Origin: Firmicutes bacterium CAG:646
GTDB taxonomy: Bacteria; Bacillota; Clostridia; Lachnospirales; Lachnospiraceae
NCBI GenBank assembly: GCA_000432335.1
Contig: HF995393.1
Location: 27,079 to 32,416 of the forward strand
Direction: 5' to 3'
Length of the DNA: 5,338 nt
Shown here: piece after piece, positions 4,409-5,338 of the stretch
Numbering within the stretch: position 1 is the stretch's first letter
How the letters are laid out: every line of letters begins with the position of its first letter
Translations under genes and position numbers: made by a program
Notes under the pieces: model-generated
Databases searched by the model: none
The model's input: the letters and a program-made list of their open reading frames with translations, nothing else
What the model was told of the DNA's origin: nothing

Positions 4409-5338
4409 ATGAAACAAAAATATAATAGAATATTGTCACTGGTTCTGACGGGTGTTCTCACATTTTCCGGCACTCTTCCCGTGGCGGCTGCCGCTGCGGA
4501 TACCCAGAGTATTCCGGAAACTGCTTCTTTAGAAGCTGATTTCCTGTATTCTGAAACTCTGGCAGACAGCACTATGCAGGGAGTAATCATCAAGCTGGAC
4601 ACTGACGCTACACCAGACTCTGCTGTTTTGACTTCCCAGACCCCACAGGGCAAGGAAGAGACTGCAGCTACTCAGATTGTTTCCAACTATGCAGTATTCC
4701 AACTTCCCTCTGTGGAAGACAGAACATTTCTCACTGTGGAATCTGTGATTGCCGATACGGTTTACGAAACAAATCTTGCTCCTCTGGAAAACGGAACTAC
4801 TCTGGATGCATCCGATTTTCAGGAAACTTCGGAATCGCCTGCCATGTACGATCTGGAAGAACTTTCACCGGAAAAAAAGGCTGCCGTGGAAGAAAGCGTG
4901 ATCACTACAGATCTTGACGAAACAGTCACTGGAGAGGATATTGCCGCTTCTCTGGAAGCAACGGCGCCTTCCCAGAGAACACGAACCGGCAGCTCCGAAA
5001 AAAGCGGAAAGAAAATTATTGTCCTTGATCCAGGACACGGAGCGCCCGGTTCCGGTACGTATCGTGACTGGGGAGATATGGTCATCGATGAAGCCGTCAT
5101 TAACTTCAAGATTTCAAAGTATACAAAAGCTGCTCTGGAATCCAATTATTCTAATATCGAAGTTTACATGACGAAAAACTCACAGAATGAAAACCCGGCC
5201 ATCAAAGCCAGAGTAGAGTATGCGGTATCAAAAAATGCAAATATCTTAGTGAGCCAGCATATAAATGCTACCGGTGAAAATGTAACCAATGCCAGTGGTG
5301 TTCTGGCTATGGTTCCCAAAGTGGATGGAGAACATTCT
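4409..5338 (+). CDS. Exported N-acetylmuramoyl-L-alanine amidase (Amidase_3), 310 residues; cut by the right window edge
   Basis: This is a predicted secreted zinc enzyme that cuts the amide bond between N-acetylmuramic acid and the stem peptide of peptidoglycan. Residues 1-30 form a signal peptide: basic start (MKQKYNR), hydrophobic core (ILSLVLTGVLTFSG) and an Ala-rich cleavage region near 26-30. Residues 31-200 are strongly acidic, Ser/Thr-rich and unrecognised. The Amidase_3 domain starts around residue 202 with IIVLDPGHG. The three expected zinc ligands are visible: His210, Glu228 and His284 in VSQHINA. The later catalytic glutamate lies beyond the edge, so activity cannot be confirmed. 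The ATG at 4409 has a GGGGG-type ribosome site (4400-4404, with AAGG at 4398-4401), and an in-frame TAA at 4397-4399 blocks any longer start. It has its own promoter and appears unrelated to the arginine genes. Confidence 0.9.
   Translation, partial: MKQKYNRILSLVLTGVLTFSGTLPVAAAAADTQSIPETASLEADFLYSETLADSTMQGVIIKLDTDATPDSAVLTSQTPQGKEETAATQIVSNYAVFQLPSVEDRTFLTVESVIADTVYETNLAPLENGTTLDASDFQETSESPAMYDLEELSPEKKAAVEESVITTDLDETVTGEDIAASLEATAPSQRTRTGSSEKSGKKIIVLDPGHGAPGSGTYRDWGDMVIDEAVINFKISKYTKAALESNYSNIEVYMTKNSQNENPAIKARVEYAVSKNANILVSQHINATGENVTNASGVLAMVPKVDGEHS

Noticed and set aside
4378..5145. Minus-strand open frames (4378-4653, 4819-5145) opposite the amidase
   Set aside because: They lie antisense to a gene with a clear signal peptide and Amidase_3 motifs, and their low-complexity Ser/Val-rich products look like shadows.
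1..5338. Mobile elements, CRISPR, defence genes or other signs of transfer
   Set aside because: No transposase, integrase, terminal repeats, spaced direct repeats or anomalous gene was seen; the complete genes are core metabolic genes in a familiar order.

Overview
The window is a stretch of arginine biosynthesis genes from what looks like a Gram-positive, low-to-mid GC Firmicute, most likely a gut-type clostridium (Lachnospiraceae-like). The basis is strong AGGAGG-type ribosome binding sites, AT-rich spacers with sigma-A-like promoters, the argC-argJ-argB gene order, and the character of the proteins. The genus is not determined. I see no mobile element, CRISPR array, tRNA, rRNA or phage gene, and no clearly new biological system.

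Layout. Positions 1-2778 carry a tightly packed minus-strand operon, argC > argJ > argB, with gaps of only 19 and 23 bases. argB runs off the left edge. A 264-base divergent spacer (2779-3042) separates this operon from argG (3043-4269, plus strand). argG ends in a strong intrinsic terminator (about 4278-4320). An unrelated plus-strand gene then starts at 4409 with its own promoter. It encodes an exported N-acetylmuramoyl-L-alanine amidase of the Amidase_3 type and runs off the right edge after 310 codons, with all three zinc ligands visible.

How the genes work together. ArgJ makes N-acetylglutamate by transferring the acetyl group from N-acetylornithine, ArgB phosphorylates it, and ArgC reduces the acyl phosphate to the semialdehyde. 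ArgG later joins citrulline and aspartate to give argininosuccinate. argD, argF, argH and carbamoyl-phosphate synthase are not in the window; argD and argF often follow argB in such operons, which would place them beyond the left edge.

Regulation. The divergent spacer is the most informative part. A perfect 14-bp palindrome (TGTATAATTATACA) matches the architecture of an ArgR/AhrC operator and also contains an exact TATAAT in both orientations. The minus-strand copy is the probable -10 of argC. A second good ARG box (aatgaataaagatacatt) lies in front of argG. Each of the three predicted transcripts (argC, argG, amidase) has a stem-loop at or near its predicted 5' end. All promoter, operator and hairpin calls come from reading the sequence by eye, without computation.
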